A DNA stretch of 64,000 bases, from the NCBI GenBank assembly GCA_026413225.1, contig CM048552.1, positions 133,561,053 through 133,625,052 on the forward strand, given 5' to 3'. Made by a program: the position numbers and the translations under genes. This document shows, piece after piece, positions 48,029 to 63,000 of this stretch (the first letter of the stretch is position 1; every line of letters begins with the position of its first letter). Under the pieces are notes generated by a model. That model made no database searches. It was not told the DNA's origin and saw only the letters and a program-made list of their open reading frames with translations. The DNA is from Otis tarda (taxonomy: Eukaryota > Chordata > Aves > Otidiformes > Otididae).

Positions 48029-51000
48029 CTACAAGAGATAAATGACGTGTAAGAATTAATTTGATAATATAGAATATTGCTTATTTATATAAAACTAGAT
48101 GAATTTGCACTGAATCTGTCTTGTACCACTCCTGAACTTTATGGACAACACTCCTTAAAAACTAAAAAAACTTCAAGATCAGACATTTAATCTTATTGGT
48201 AGGAATTAATTAATATACAAGTCTATATTCCTATTGCGTACTGTAAGAAAGATATAAAAAGCAAATATGCAGCTTAGTTGTAACAAGCTTCCTTTTGCAA
48301 GTTGATCTCCTACAGTGTTTTGGTCTACTATCAACTGAATCTCCCTTGGTATTTTTAAATCTGCAGGAAAAAATGAATCAAGTTCCTAAGTTTGTTGATA
48401 TACTGTTATGGGAAAAAAAATAATCAAGTTCAAATACTGTGGTTAATTTAAAAAAAGAAGCAGGTATTCTCCTCACGGACATTTGTAGCTAGGCAAGCTC
48501 ATTTAATCAGGGTTAAAGGTAATCATATTTCATACTTCAGGGCAAAAAATGAGTCAGAAGGCATTCCTCTGTTGTTAATCTCTGGTTTAATTAGCTCTAC
48601 GTATCATATGCAAGAGTATGGGGGAGGAGATGGATGTTTGAAGCGTTGGTTAATACTTCAGCCTAGATAGGAAGGTATGTAATTCTATAGTCCAAGTCAG
48701 TAAGGCCAGCTGAGATTTCTCTGAACAAATTACAATTAACTTATTGACTTATTGAAACACTTCCATCAAAAAGCTGCAAGCAAGGAACTGATATTACTTT
48801 TAAGACTTCCTCAAGTTTGGCTATGTATTGGAAAAAATAACAGTTTCAGAAAAGGATTCAGCAACATCCAAAACACACTGTAAGGTGACTTCTGAAAATT
48901 GTATTATGATAAGCATCTACAAACAGTTCATTGTGTATGGCCAGAGTCACATAATCACAGATTGTTTTTATGCTTTTTACACTGACATTAGTTCTTCTGA
49001 ATCAAGTATAAGGCCCACTTTACTTCTTCTCATCAATCTCAAAGCTATTTGTTAAATTTTAACTCTTCCAAATGCATATAAACCTCTTACAGTGGAGGCA
49101 TTTGCAAGCTCACAGTCTGGTGCAAATATTGCCTTTTTAGCTGGTGTCACAAGAAGAAAGCATAGCCTGACTTCCAAATACTGTACTTTACCTACAAGGA
49201 TGTAAATTAAAGAAAGAAAAACTCATACACATAAGGACCTATGAAAGACAAAGCAGGGAAAGGAGGAGATAGACAGAAAAAAACCACTTCACTGTCATTT
49301 TCATAAAAGAGTCACCTAAAAACTGTTAGGTTCTTCGGATTTAAAATCCTCACAGCTAACATTCTGTATACGACGTCATTTGACTGTGGTAAGAATTATC
49401 ATTAATTTCTGCAATATTTCATTGCAGGTTGTTTCATACACTTTGAAAAACAGTCACAAATCTACTTTCCTAAATTGAATTACAATTTTTTTAAAAATCA
49501 ATTTATCTTAGAATTACCGTATTTAAGACACAGAAAGTAATAATAGCTTTACCTTCTACTACTGAAGTCTCTTCTCTCTTTTTGTCTAGCACCAGTTGTT
49601 CCATTTCTTTTCTTAGGTCTTCGTGATTCAGATTACAGGAATCAAAAGCATCACTCACAAATTCTGACACACCTGGACTTGTGGAAATCTCTTCCTCATC
49701 CTGCAGTAAAATAGTTTTGTATAAGCTTATCCAAAAGGGGGAAAAAGGTAACCAATACATACTTCCACTCATGTGACTCTCTTTTAGATAGAATCAGTGA
49801 AAAAACAAACGGAATGCATTACTCTGACAACTATTTCTCTTTATGGGCTATTTTTCTTTTATTTTTGTACAAACAAAAATGTCACACAGTTATACTGAAA
49901 ATTATCTGCTTTTCACCCTAGGCTCCTTTTTGTGTTCTCCTAACAGCTTTAAATCTTTTTATTGTTTTAATCTTCAGAAACAATAATAAACTCCTAAGTA
50001 GGAGTACCTAAGACTAATATTAAACTTTGACAACAAGTCAGTAACAGTTTTCCACACACAAATAAGATCAAGAAAGGACTGTTCTCTGGAAATCTTTCTA
50101 GCTTAATTTAGTCCACTGCATATTATTGGCAAGTGAATGCACAGCTCTGCTTCTGCCAAGAGCATTCTCTGGCACTGATTTTACAATCCAGAAATCAACA
50201 AGGGTCTTTACATGTCTTTGGTAAAGGTTTTTGCAGAATCAGGCAAAACTCTTCTTGCTGTTGCAGTAAAAGAATGTTGCTATTGCAATGCATCATTTAG
50301 ATTTCCGACACTTAAGTCTGACAACTTCTGAAGAATTGGACAAACATGGGACATGTATCTTTATGAGGGTATCCCTCATGTCTAAATACAATGCAAACCT
50401 ACTCCAAACATTTTGGAAATGTCACTCTTCAGAGTAAAAACATGTTTCATTACAGTGTGCAGGATACTAATGATAAACTACTGGGTTTTTCTACTGAAAA
50501 TTAGTTTAAAGTGTATGCACTAAAATTAATATCACAGCAGAAAAGCAGCAGGTTAGGACTGCCAGATACTGTATTACTATGGTTTCATAGCACAACTTAC
50601 TCAAAAGGATGCATAATTGCCTGTTAAGTAACAGTTTCACTTACTAAATAGCAGATAAAATATAACAGCATTTTTTTACCTCTTGAGATTTTATTTGAGG
50701 CTTTATTGTAACAGGTGGTGTTTTTGGCCGTACTGTTTCTATCAAGAGAGAGAAAAAAAAAAGGTAGATTACACTTAAATACATGAGGAGCTCATTTAAT
50801 CTGCATAGCTATTAAATGTACAAGGAAATACTGTATTTTAACTTTGAAGAAATCCTGGTGGTTAAAAGCTGAATTCAGCCATAGGTGAAGCATTTACAAC
50901 AACAAAACAGAAAAAAAGGAATTTTCTATTCTTAATTAAGGCAAATTTAGCAAACCATTGCCTCATTATGACTCCAACGTTAAATCACAGGAACCCCTCT

Positions 51001-54000
51001 GCCCCTCAAAATGATCCAAAGAACTACATAAACAGGAACAGTTGGGAATCTGAAAGAATGTCTTCTATAAGACACTTACAGGTTGCACCACATGTCACAA
51101 GACCTTTAAAGTTACAAAGGTGTAGACTTGGTCACGAAATCCAGTTACTGCCTGTCATAGAAGTTCCCAAACTCCCTTGGTTGGGTACTATTACTGACAT
51201 GGGCACTAGTTAGCTCTTAGCTATACCAGGCTATATCTGCATGCACACCTCTAAATGCACATGAGAACAGCGCTCCATGGCTTTATCTTCTTTCACACAG
51301 GCAAAGGAAGTCACTGAAAAACATAAACCCTAGAAGATGTTCCCAGTTTTCTATGAAAACTCGCTGTGCATTCTGTATTTAGTAGCATGGTGCTAGGAAG
51401 ACAATGATTGTTTAGAAGCAAGGACAGATCTTTTTCCTTGGCAAGTAAAAGAATACCCCAGCCTTCCTCCTCATGCAACTAGCAGGGTAGAGGAGTCACA
51501 ATAAAGAGCCAGGTGGCTGCAAGAACAATTAACATACTGGGCAGGTTGTGGTAGTGATGGAGTGCTTACTTAGCAGTTCTATTTGTTTAAACATGCAAAG
51601 CAGCTCTGAGCTTGCAGCTCTGCTTACTGCAGTCTGTCCAGGTGGACCCTTCCTGCTTAGTCAGCAATTTCTGAAGCGGGGAATTTTTTCAGGTTTAATT
51701 TTTAAAATTATGATCTGCTCTAATTAAATTAATTCCCTAATTGATAGGTGTCACTGCTTACACAGTTCATCTACTCAATGCCCCCTGCTCTGTCCCCACT
51801 CGCTCTCTTTGTTCCCCTTCGCAGGCTTCAGAGGACCTGTTACTGCACCCAACACCACAGCCAAAGAGGCTCCAGCACTCCCTGCTCGGGGAGGCTGTAG
51901 GTCACTGTTCAGCACCCAGTGCCCAAAGCACGGCTCAAGAGAGGTGCCTCGAGCTCCATCTGCTGCTCTCACGGAGAAGCGGCACAGCAGCTCTGTACTG
52001 GGCCACGCACCAGTCTGAGGTAACTAACATACCATTAGCACTGCTCTGGATATACTGGCCTGGCATCATCTCCTCCACCGCTGACGTGCTCTCTACCCAT
52101 GAGGCAACTTTATTCCCAAGTAAATAGTTACTAATACCTGGAGAAGGACTAGAAGTTGGCATTTTGTTACAGATCTTATACAGTCTCTACGCCAGAACGT
52201 GGTATGTCTTCCATTTGTCCCTTTGCATCAAACATGCTAATTTAACTTTGCAGAAACAGCAGGTAAGGAGACAGACAGAGATAAAAATGGAAGGCAATTA
52301 ATTCTATTTTACAGACATCAGTCAGCTTTAAGAAGAAACTCTGAATCACAGAATCATAGAATGGTTAGAGTTGGAAGGGACCTTCAAAGGTCATCTAGTC
52401 CAACCCCCCTGCAAGAAGCAGGGACATCTCCAACCAGATCAGGTTGCTCAGAGCTCCATCCAACCTGGCCTTGAATGTTTCCAGGGATGGGGCATCCACC
52501 ACCTCTCTGGGCAACCTGTTCCAGTGTTCCACCACCCTCATTGCAAAAATTTTTTTCCTATTATCTAATCTAAATCTACCTCCCTCTATTGTAAAACCAT
52601 TTCCCCCCGTCCTGTTGCAACAGGCCCTACTGAACAGTCTCTCCCCCATCTTTCTTGTAGGCCCCCTTGAGGTACTGGAAGACCGCTACATGGTCTCCCT
52701 GGAGCCTCCTCTTCTCCAGGCTGAACAGCCCCAATTCTCTCAGCCTGCCCTCATAAAAAAGGTGCTCCAGCCCTCTGATCATCTTCGTGGCCTCCTCTGG
52801 ACCTTCTCCAACCGGTCCATGTCCTTCTTATGTTGGGGGCTCCAGAACTGGAGGCAGTATTCCAGGTGGGGTCTCACCAGGACAGAGTAGAGGGGCAGAA
52901 TCACCTCCCTCGACCTGCTGGCCATGCTCCTCTTGATGCAGCCCAGGATGTGGTTGGTCTTCTGGGCCGCAAGGGCGCATTGCCCACTCATGTTGAGCTT
53001 CTCATCCACCAGCACTCCCAAGTCCTTCTCCTCAGGGCTGCTCTCAATCCATTCTCTGCCCAGCCTGTATTTGTACCTGGGACTGCCATGACCCATGTGC
53101 AGGACCTTGCAGTTGGCCTGGTTGAACTTCATGAGGTTGGCACGGGCCCACCTCTCCAGCCTGTCAAGGTCCCTCTGGATGGCATCCCTCCCTTCCAGCG
53201 TGTCGACGGCACCACACAGCTTGGTGTCATTGGCGAGCTTGCTGAGGGTGCACTCTATCCCACTGTCCCTGTCGCTGACAAAGATGTTGAACAGGGCCAG
53301 GCCCAACACGGACCCCTGAAGGATGCCACTCGTGACCGGTCTCCACTTGGACATAGAGCCGTTGACCACCACTCTCTGAGTGCGGCCATCCAGCCAACTC
53401 CTTATCCACCGAGTGGTCCGTCCATCAAACCCATGTCTGTCCAGTTTATAGAGAACATTATGAAGAGTTACCAACAGGCAGTTACTTCCAGTTTTAGCCT
53501 CCAGTTAGGGAATCCAACCTTCAAAAAGGTTATTTAAAACAAACATAACACAGATGATTCAGAGCTGCCCAATAAATAAATAAATAAATAAATTTTCGAA
53601 TCAAAGCATGTATTTACTACAGTCTGGTAAATGTATCTTTGTCATTACAGAATATAAGGTCATTTCATTAGGACAGTAAATCTATCTGCATATCCTATAC
53701 TGGTCTTCTGAATTCTACAAGATCCTCAACAGGCCAAAAGACAGCACATTTTTTTTTAAATGAAGGTATGTTTTGTTTTCAGTCACAATAATTTTACTAG
53801 AATAACTCCTTGGGTATTATCCAGCAACTTTCTCTTTGACTGGCAATTTCCAAGGGTTTGGATGACTCCAAGATAACAGTTTTGTTGTTCAATAGGGTCA
53901 GTTGCCATCTCTCCCTTCGTAGGTTTTGCTAAAGTGCAGGTGCAGGAAGCTGGGAGCTGTATAGCCAGTACAGTGGACCCAAACTGGCCACAGAGAATAT

Positions 54001-57000
54001 TCCATACCATAGATGTCATACTCACTATATAAGGGGGAATGGCCAGTGGGCAGCTCTCACTCCTTTCCTTGCTGCTCGGGATCGCTTTTAGGTTTCGTTT
54101 CTATGATCGCTGCTCAGAATGGGCTGTATCAGTCATTGGGTTGCCAGGTGGTGAGAAATTGTGCATTATTAATTTTGTACATTTTGGTATCTCTATATTT
54201 TGTTATTATTATAATCTTTCTTTGCTATCCTAGTAAGCTGTCTTTATCTCAACCCATGAGTTTTCCTTCCTTTCGTCCCGCAGGGGAGGGGGAAGGGTGA
54301 GAGAACGGCTGCGTGGTATTCAATTCCCAATGGGAGTTAAACAGCGACACTTGCATAAGGGAACCCTTCAGCACTGTAATTAACAACAGAGTGACTTCTA
54401 TTTGACTAGCCAGTCAGCCACAACAGTAGCAGCTTGCTTTTTTTCCGAAATTGGTTTACTGAAGCAATGATATGCAGAAAGAGAAATCAAATAAAAAGCT
54501 CAGTGGAAAGGGGAAGCACACTGATAGGAAACAGGCTATGTAGAGAATAGGTTTATAAGCAACAGTGAAGAAAGTATTTTTTTGGCAGAATTTATGTTTC
54601 TAATCTTTCAAATGCAACCTTTTCCTCTATACAAAGGACTAAATGAAGGAGCAAATGAAAGGATCCAATACTCAAAGATCTATTGTGAGGCACTACGGAA
54701 ACCAGAGGGGAAGGCAGTCACTACTCTTAATAGTCTATAATATAATCCTAGCAATTGGTGGAATAAAACATCCAGAGGAACAGAAATCCAAAAAAGATAC
54801 AAAAAATCGCAACAAGAAAGAAATCCCAGAAAGAAAGAAAGAAATCCCTGAAAGAAAGATGCATTTAGATGTCAGTTAGCTGCAAAGGTGTATGAAATCA
54901 TGAGAATCCCGGCAATTTTCTGAGTGATAGCATCTGCACAGGGTAACAGTAAACGTGATTTGCTTACAGAAAATGACAAAAATGGGAGCTGAATGTGGTG
55001 GGAGTGTAGAAGTGATATGACACAGGTAAGATATGAACAGGCAAGTGAGATATGAGACTAAATACAGCCTGCACTGAAAAGTAAAGACAAAAGCTTTTTG
55101 TTGCCATGAAAGAGTTAGTGTAGGACATTTAAGAACTGCTCTTAAATAAGTCTCAGCTTCCACAAAACTGATCAGTTATTTCTCCATATAATCACATTTC
55201 CTCTATTGCTCTTCTGTTTCTATGGAGAGAAAAGAACATGCTTACAAAGCTACAAAAACAGTAGGAAAATTCACTATCATGTAATTCTTGACTCCATTTT
55301 TTGACCTGCACATAGTTTAACTTAAAGGTACAGGAAAAAATAAATGAACCCAAACACAAATTCTGTATTCCTTTGCTTGAAGCAAACTTTTGAATTATAC
55401 TGAGCAAAAGAACTACATCATTATAGTAAACACATAAATAATGCTGGGCTATTTCTATACTGTCTTTGTCACTCCTTCTAGGAAGGGAACCCTGGTCCCC
55501 AACAGCCCACTGGTGTGTGCTGGCAACAGTTACTCTCCTCAAAGGCTAGCATCCTCTGGAGGGCGGATGCATGGCCTGCGGTCACTAGATCTCCTCTGTG
55601 TTCCATATAATATACTCAAGTGAGGCTATGATTTTTTTTTCAAGCTTACAAAGCCTGAAATACCATAAGTACTGTTTCTATGATTGACAGCATGCTGTCC
55701 AACATGAGGACATGCTGCAATGTTTGTACATAGCCCATTGGGACAGCAGACAACTGTCCTGGATAAAAGAAGTCAGAATTGGTGCCTTCTGTCTGGAGTA
55801 GACTCTGAACTGACCTGTCCTGTCAGCATTGCTTGGATTTTAGCTCAGACAAAACAACTTTGTTCATTCTAGATGGGGACCTTGCCTGTGCTAACATGCA
55901 CTCAGAACAGAATCTATGAGAAACAGAATGAGACAAACTGACAGCAAAGGCGCACACACAAAAACACTTGAGGAAACTACAACAGTCCTTTTTGAAAAGG
56001 TATCTTCTATGCAACATGCAGCCCTGGCTCTGCAATTCTGCTTGTAACCTCCCCTACACCCTGAAGTTCAGCTGCCTGTATCCAAGAAGGAGTAACCTTA
56101 GCTCAGACTGTGCAGAAAATTACCAAACTGTGCAAAAGAGCTGTGAGAAAGTCTGTAACAAGATGAGAAAGGTGAAATTAGAAACTTAGGTGGGATTAGA
56201 AAGATAGGATCATTAGCAGTGCAAGGACTAAAGAGTAAAAATACCTATATGGAAAGATATATCTGAGAGGGGGGAAAGTCAACTTGGCAGTGATCAGTTG
56301 GTTGTCATTCAGGCCAACAGTGTCAACAGGACACCAGCATTAATGGTTTTTATGGATGATGACAATTTATCCATGTGGGGATATGAGAATCTTTTCCGAG
56401 GTGCAGCAAAGGTTTTCTCCTTCTGCCTAATGCCTACTCAGTCTGCCAGGACTCTTCAGGTGTCTTACCGCAGGTGGTGAGCGTATCTAGATTAAGCTAA
56501 GATTTAATGAGCTACTAGTTATCTTTTGTGTCTTAGCCTGTAACTGCTTTATACTCTTTAAGCTGCATATATTCCTGCTTGCAGAATTTGCTTGCATGCA
56601 GATAAAGATGCCCAATGGTTCATAAGAGGGTCAGTAAGAATAATCTGTATAAATTGTTCAGTGTAACTGAAGACGCCTACATTGAAGTGGCTTTTTCATT
56701 TCAAGGCTGAATACCAGGTAGTCTCTTGGTCCCTATCTTCCTCCATTTCTATAATACACTGTATGCCTTTCCACATCCTGCAGGTGTGTCTGCTTCCACC
56801 ACCACAGTAATTCTACCCCCGTATCACTAACTTTGTTTGGCCTGAGGCCTAAGCAAAAGTCATATGCCAGCTGGCTGGGTTGGCTAGTACCTCTTGTCTT
56901 ATCATGTGAGCCAAATGTACCTCCTACTTCTTTCTGACAAGTCAAAAAAACACACCAGAGATCACTAGTGGTCTTGAGCTGTTACAAGCCAAGTACAATA

Positions 57001-60000
57001 TTTAATCTCTTGAGATTTCCACTCTTCTGACTGGCTGAAACTGGAAAATGGCTTAAAAGCACTAGGAGCCCCTTCTTCTTCCATTTGGACAAAGAGACCA
57101 AGTATGATGAGAGAAACTCTGATTTCATAGGAAATCCAGGATAAAAATTCGATGTCACCTGATGTATACAGTCTGTATGCATGACACTAACTTAATGAGC
57201 TGTGCTAAAACAAATCCTTTCCATACCTTTCAGTTGACTATCCTCTTCTCTGCCTTTGTTCTCTTCTTTTCCTACTGCTTGCTGTTGAGCTGCAAGTGCG
57301 GTGAGTTGTGCAGACTGTTTAATTAGGGACACCCTGTAGAAATAATTTCTCCAGAACACTTCCTCCTTTATGCTAGAAAGAACAAACAGATTTTGATTAC
57401 TACATTTGGAAATACGGTTCCTTTACCATCTAGCAATGAAACAAAATTAAATATGCAGAGGGAAGGAGTAGATATAGCTGCCTTTTAAGTAAAAACTTAG
57501 AAATCTGTGATATTATTACAGTATAAAAAATACATTACTGTAGAAGTTCTCTATCTCTTACAAAACAGTTATGATGGATTTGAACACATAATATAATAAT
57601 GTTATTTCTTTAGAAAAAGCTTAACAGCATGCAGCAATTTATAATTTGCAAAAATATCATGCTGTCCCATCTCTCTTGCTAAATTATGTAAACAAACTAA
57701 ACAAGCCAAATAACCCTGTTCTCTTCACTTTCACAATGACAGGATGCTAGTTTTAGAAACTGTATTCATCTGTGTCTTCCCTAGGCCTCAGGTGGAACTG
57801 GAACATCATTGATCTATAGGCAGAAGCCATTCCTAGATTGCAGAACTGTTTCACCATCTTCACACATTTCAGCATGTCCGCAGGACCTTCAATAATTAGA
57901 AACTGCCATCTCAGAAACGACCAGCTCTGATAAGCAGGAGACTATCTCATTTCATAGGTAACATTTCCCTCTGATAATCCTCCAGCAAACAAGAAAAGAC
58001 CCAACTTTAACCCAGAGGGAACAGAAGCCAGAAATGGCAAGGCCCATGTCGGGGAAGATGTGTAGGTCAAGAAAGAAAGAAGAGAGTGAAGTTCTTTCCC
58101 CCTTTCCAGGCAAACAGTGAATACTGAGACTAAGAACAGAAAAAAAAAAAAACTCTATTAAGCAATGGGGTAATATATGCAAGGATAGCATGACCAGAGG
58201 CTGAGGACAGAGTGTCAGAGACAGATCTGATGAAGACCTAGAATATGGGTAGAGCTTTAGGACTGACAGCAGCAAAGAATAGCAGGGAATGGGGTAAATA
58301 AAATAAGCAGCTGGGAAGGCTTATAAGGAGGAGATTTAAGATAGAAAAGAGCACAAAGAAATATGTTTTCTTTCCTGTTTCCATCCTGAGGCAAGAGACT
58401 AATGTTGGGAACTCCTACTTAGCAAGAATGTTGACCTATGAAACAAGCTTAAGGAGCACAGTCTGGGACTGGGCAAGGAAGAAAAACAGCACTGTAACAA
58501 AGCTGGGGTCAAGAAGCTGTAGTGGAACTACTGGGACAAAGACCTTGTGGATCTTTTAGTTAGATCCACTAGAAGGAAGGCAGTCACAACACTGAGCTCT
58601 TCCCATTGCCTACTCAAAACCAGTATTTCTGGCTTGCATTGCTGCTGTTTTGTGATGCGTTCTTTTACAATTTCTCCTCTGACTAATGGCCTTTTTGGGG
58701 TATCAGTTACACCAATAGACCTGAATAATTTTGTTGCTGCATTTACCTTTGTTTCCAGTGGACACGGTAAAACTTAAGGCCTCTCCCATACTTAAGTCAA
58801 CAGGTCCTTACTAGTTCTGAATTTCTAACAGATCTACTTCTGTTCTTTCCTCTAAGTGCTAAACCACAATGCACATGAAATACTGAATGCATTTGAAATT
58901 AGCAGATATAAAATACACACAAAGGAACTATATAAAGAAAAAACTGAAGGAAGTGAAAAGAAAAAAGGAGTAATTTTCAACTATTTACAGACATATTAAA
59001 AGTACAACCATACATAGTTACGAGCAGAAATTACTTACTGTTTGGGAACAAGATCAAACCTCATCCTATTGAGAAGTTCATCTTCTTGTAACATCACCAT
59101 TGCAACAGGGTACATTTGATCAAAGTCAAAATTAAACTGCACACCTGCTGGAGGATCCCGCAGAAAATTCCGTTTATCCTTTGAAGAACATATTTATGGT
59201 CATTAACTGATATCAGAAAAAGGATATCATATTTCACACACAAGACTAGCAAAGAAATCTCACTTCCCACATAATTCCATCACACCACAAAGCTGTAAAG
59301 ACTTAATCAAAATAAAAAATTATATTGGGCATCTACTTTGGCTCAAGTTGATACCGAAAGAACTGTTTACTCTTGCATACAATCAGTGCAGTGATAGACA
59401 CATTAAAAGTAGTATACCGAAAATACATAATTGAATAATGCCAGAAAAAATGACTTTGAAGAAAAAGGAAGTTTTAACCTCTCCAACAGAAAAAAAATCA
59501 GATCTTACAGGAAACAAAATACTTACTGCTGATAAGGCCAGTATTTGTTGTTGAATTGTCTCTTCTTCATTGCTGTCAACCCAGGGAGGCACTGCTACTT
59601 CTGTTATTGAAAGGAGGAACATAATTGCATCTATATTACTTTTTTGAAAACAAACAAACAAAACACCTTACATAAAGTAACATATACTGTCACAGAAATA
59701 AGCAGACTTGCATCAGTAAGCCAATTCATCCTTCCTTTTTCCTAAACTAAGCTCATGGCATAAGAGAGAAACTCTAGGAATGGATCTTTGCTTATCAGAA
59801 GTAAATTAAAAAAAAAAATAGTTGCTGATTTCTGTTATAGTAAAACTAAAACTGCGGGGATTTAGTTGCTTTGTGTTCAGTCAGAACTTGGTGCCTCTTA
59901 GTTTAGTTACTGAAGTAGCGCTGTGTAACTGGTTACACTGCCTGCAAAAAGCATTTTCTAGATTCACTTTAAACATGCAAACTTTGTTTAAATTAAGTTT

Positions 60001-63000
60001 TCAAAATTATTTATTATTGTATTAATTTTCTAACACCCAGAAGACACCAATTCTTTAATGATGGAGAAAATCAGTTATAAATTTATTATAAATTACAATG
60101 TTATACACTGAATAAGCATACACGAGTTCAGCTGATTTATATATTTACACAGATACTTCTAAAATAGTTCTGTAGGCTGTACACAGAGGAAAATAAACTA
60201 TTTTAGATATATAGAAATCTAGTATTCTCTTCACTGTCAATGCAAATTCAGCCTACAGAGATATTATGATGCATCTGTAACAGCTAACCAATAATTCTTG
60301 TGCACTTAAAACTAACAACATTTATTTGCCTATGCAACTGACATCAGCAAGATCTTTCACCCACACAAATTCACACCTGATGCTAATGCTGCTTTCAGTT
60401 AGGCCATCTGTCTCTCTCCTCCTTCCATCAATCTAGCTCCCTATTTTCATGAAACTTGTAGAAATATCTTAACAGAAGCCAAAGTTTACGAATAGACATG
60501 CAAATAGAAATACAGACAATGTGGCCACATAAGCAGTCTTGCAAGAAGAAACTTGACGAACACACTAACTACAGAGAGTATGAAAAAATTCGGCATGATC
60601 CATTTAAAACCAGCTCATTTTCAAGATTAACAATAGAGCCACTAATTACTCAAACTGTCAGAAATTATTGCATTCAGGTAACACATTAAAAGAGAGAAAA
60701 GTCAATGATGAAATGCAACGTAGAAAAAAACCCTGTGCTTATTTTGAAGTCTCAGATAGACCCACTGATGTCAGTAGTCCATGGGTGGATAACTCAAAGG
60801 ATTTAGATCACAGACAATTACAGAGCAAATGACTTATGGGAAAGCAAAAGAGCAATTATGCCTTTCATGTAAGCAGAGCAACTCCTACAGCCAAACTAAT
60901 TAAACACTATAGTGCAAATCCTAACCCATGTTTTTCATGTCATTATGAAAATGTGACATGATTGCTAAAGCTCAAAAGAAAGGTAATTAGCATGCTTGTT
61001 TTCAGTAAATACACTGACTTAAGATTCAAAACAACAATAAGAGATCAGCTTTGCTAGCACAGTGATCTTTGAGTTAACTTCATAAAGCTGAATTTGGTTA
61101 AAAAAGCAAATCTAAACCAACTGGATAATGTAACACTAACGTCACTTAGAAAAGTAATCTTCCTATTCCAGAATATATGTTAAGTTCCTCTACAATGTGC
61201 TTCATTAAACAGAGTTTTGATATATTAGGTTTAGATATAGCTCAATTATCCAGCTTCCACAAAGTTTTAGCTTATGCAATGTTATGCATTATCAAAAAAA
61301 AGCATACATTACCTGATTTTTTTGTTTGCTGCTCTTGGACAAATTTTTTCTGTTCCTTCTGAAAATCTCCAATAATTGTCTAAAATAAAAATTAGGGAAC
61401 CAGAATTTAAAAAAATTCACTCCTCTTGTTTCATGTTCACTCAGAAAGTGTTTTCAAATACACTGCAGGATCATATTCCTATATCCCTAGTGGCCCTTTT
61501 TGTAAGTTAATTAAAGGTGTTTCATGTAGATCATACATTCTCTTTCACCAAAACATTAAATCTTGCCTTTAAAAGTTTAAACTACTGTGTACGCTTTCAA
61601 AATTATATTTATAGTTTTATCACGTTCAAGAGACAAAAAAAAAGGAAAAAAAAAGGAAAGTCCTAGCTGCTAAGTTGAATATCTGCATACTATGCATATA
61701 CATGTACAGCCTAACAGCACAGACAACACAGACTAACTGTTGAGACCTATTCAAACATGTTTTTAAAGCATTAAACACTTAAAGATACCATTTGCCTTAC
61801 GAGTTTCAAGAGTTGCCTAAGAAATATATCCATTGCAATAAATCAGACTTGTAAAATTAAGTATGATTTTCAGAATATCATCTTAGCTGAAATAATAAAA
61901 TCATTTGTCCATTTATGTTGTTGACAAATTTTAATCAAAAATTTATGTTCAGAAATATCCTATATTGAATTTAGAATTAAAAAAAATGGAGAATGGTCTC
62001 AGAAGTTGACATGCGATAAGCTAGAAGTAACAATGCAAATTTTATTCCAGAGTTGAAAGCAGAGGCAAAAAGCCACGAAGCTAGCAATGAATACTTAGAC
62101 CACTCACAAAATCCAAATTTTATGCAGTGACGTCTTTGACTTAGCAAGTTCCTAAAAAGCATGCAAGTCTTCAAGCTAAATCCTGATAAATCCTTTTTTT
62201 TTTTTTTCCCTTCAACAAGCAAGCATTTCAGTTAAACATTAACATCAGTGAAAGAACTACTGTGGTGCCTATTATACAAATAGATCGTTGTGGTTCCTCC
62301 TGGTTGTTATATGAATTCTTGGTATTTAAGGAATAAAATAATTTATATGGTGTAAGAAAAAAGCTTTAGGATGATATAAGTATAATCCTGTTTCTCCCAT
62401 AAGTAAACTTCATAGACAAAACAGGGAATTCATATTATTCTAAGGCATTCGCAGAAGAAAATAAAATTGTATTTTAGACATAAAATGTGCTGTAGGTACT
62501 CAGCTACAATTTCTTATGAGCATTATTATTTGTGTATTAAATTACCAAATAACCTTCTTACTCGATTTTTCCTTTTTGATGGGGATCAAAATTTCATTAG
62601 ACTCTAATATACTGTAGTAGGAAATATAACTCTGCTATTATGTATGGACAGTTGTCACTAAAAAGTCAAGGAAATCTGGAGACAAAATTCAATCATAACA
62701 GAAATTTTTAAGTGTCATTCGATGACTAACTTGGACACTAATTCTATCAACAAATGTAATTAAAAAAAAAAGACAACGCTTTAGTTCCCCTGAAGAGGTG
62801 TCTAAGAGACAGGGGCAGGTGGAGGGGGTCTGGCTGCAACTCCCATCTCTGATACGCCTGGTTGCACAGTGCCGCTCCATCTGCCTTGGTTTTAGCCAGT
62901 TCCCTTTCCCTTCTGCTTCCAAGCTACCCTCGCTAAGAAATACCGAACACTACATAGCACTTACTGCTGCCTTTTTTTTTTTTTTTTTTTTCCTGCCAAG

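Larger units (their letters stand above)
50739..57226 (-). other. SYAP1 6.5-kb intron
   Basis: The repeat-carrying intron. It holds a CR1 fragment with RT sequence (52344-53468), an (AAAT)n tract, a partial LTR (53922-54349) and a GAAA-rich low-complexity patch near 54820-54860. Open frames at 51741-52127 and 56298-56480 are unrecognised and not supported as exons. Confidence 0.6.

Noticed and set aside
51741-52127. 128-codon frame in a SYAP1 intron
   Set aside because: No similarity that I recognise, and a competing minus frame overlaps it. Treated as chance.
52830-53537. 235-codon plus-strand frame
   Set aside because: It is antisense to the CR1 reverse transcriptase in the same interval; no protein similarity on this strand.
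54643-54879. 78-codon lysine/glutamate-rich frame
   Set aside because: Translation of a GAAA-rich low-complexity patch in a SYAP1 intron, not a gene.
62938-62965. String aaataccgaacactacatag resembling 18967-18987 near the LTR in TXLNG intron 7
   Set aside because: At 18.97 kb it fits a degenerate LTR TATA region, but the surroundings at 62.9 kb do not match the LTR family. Too short to call a shared element.
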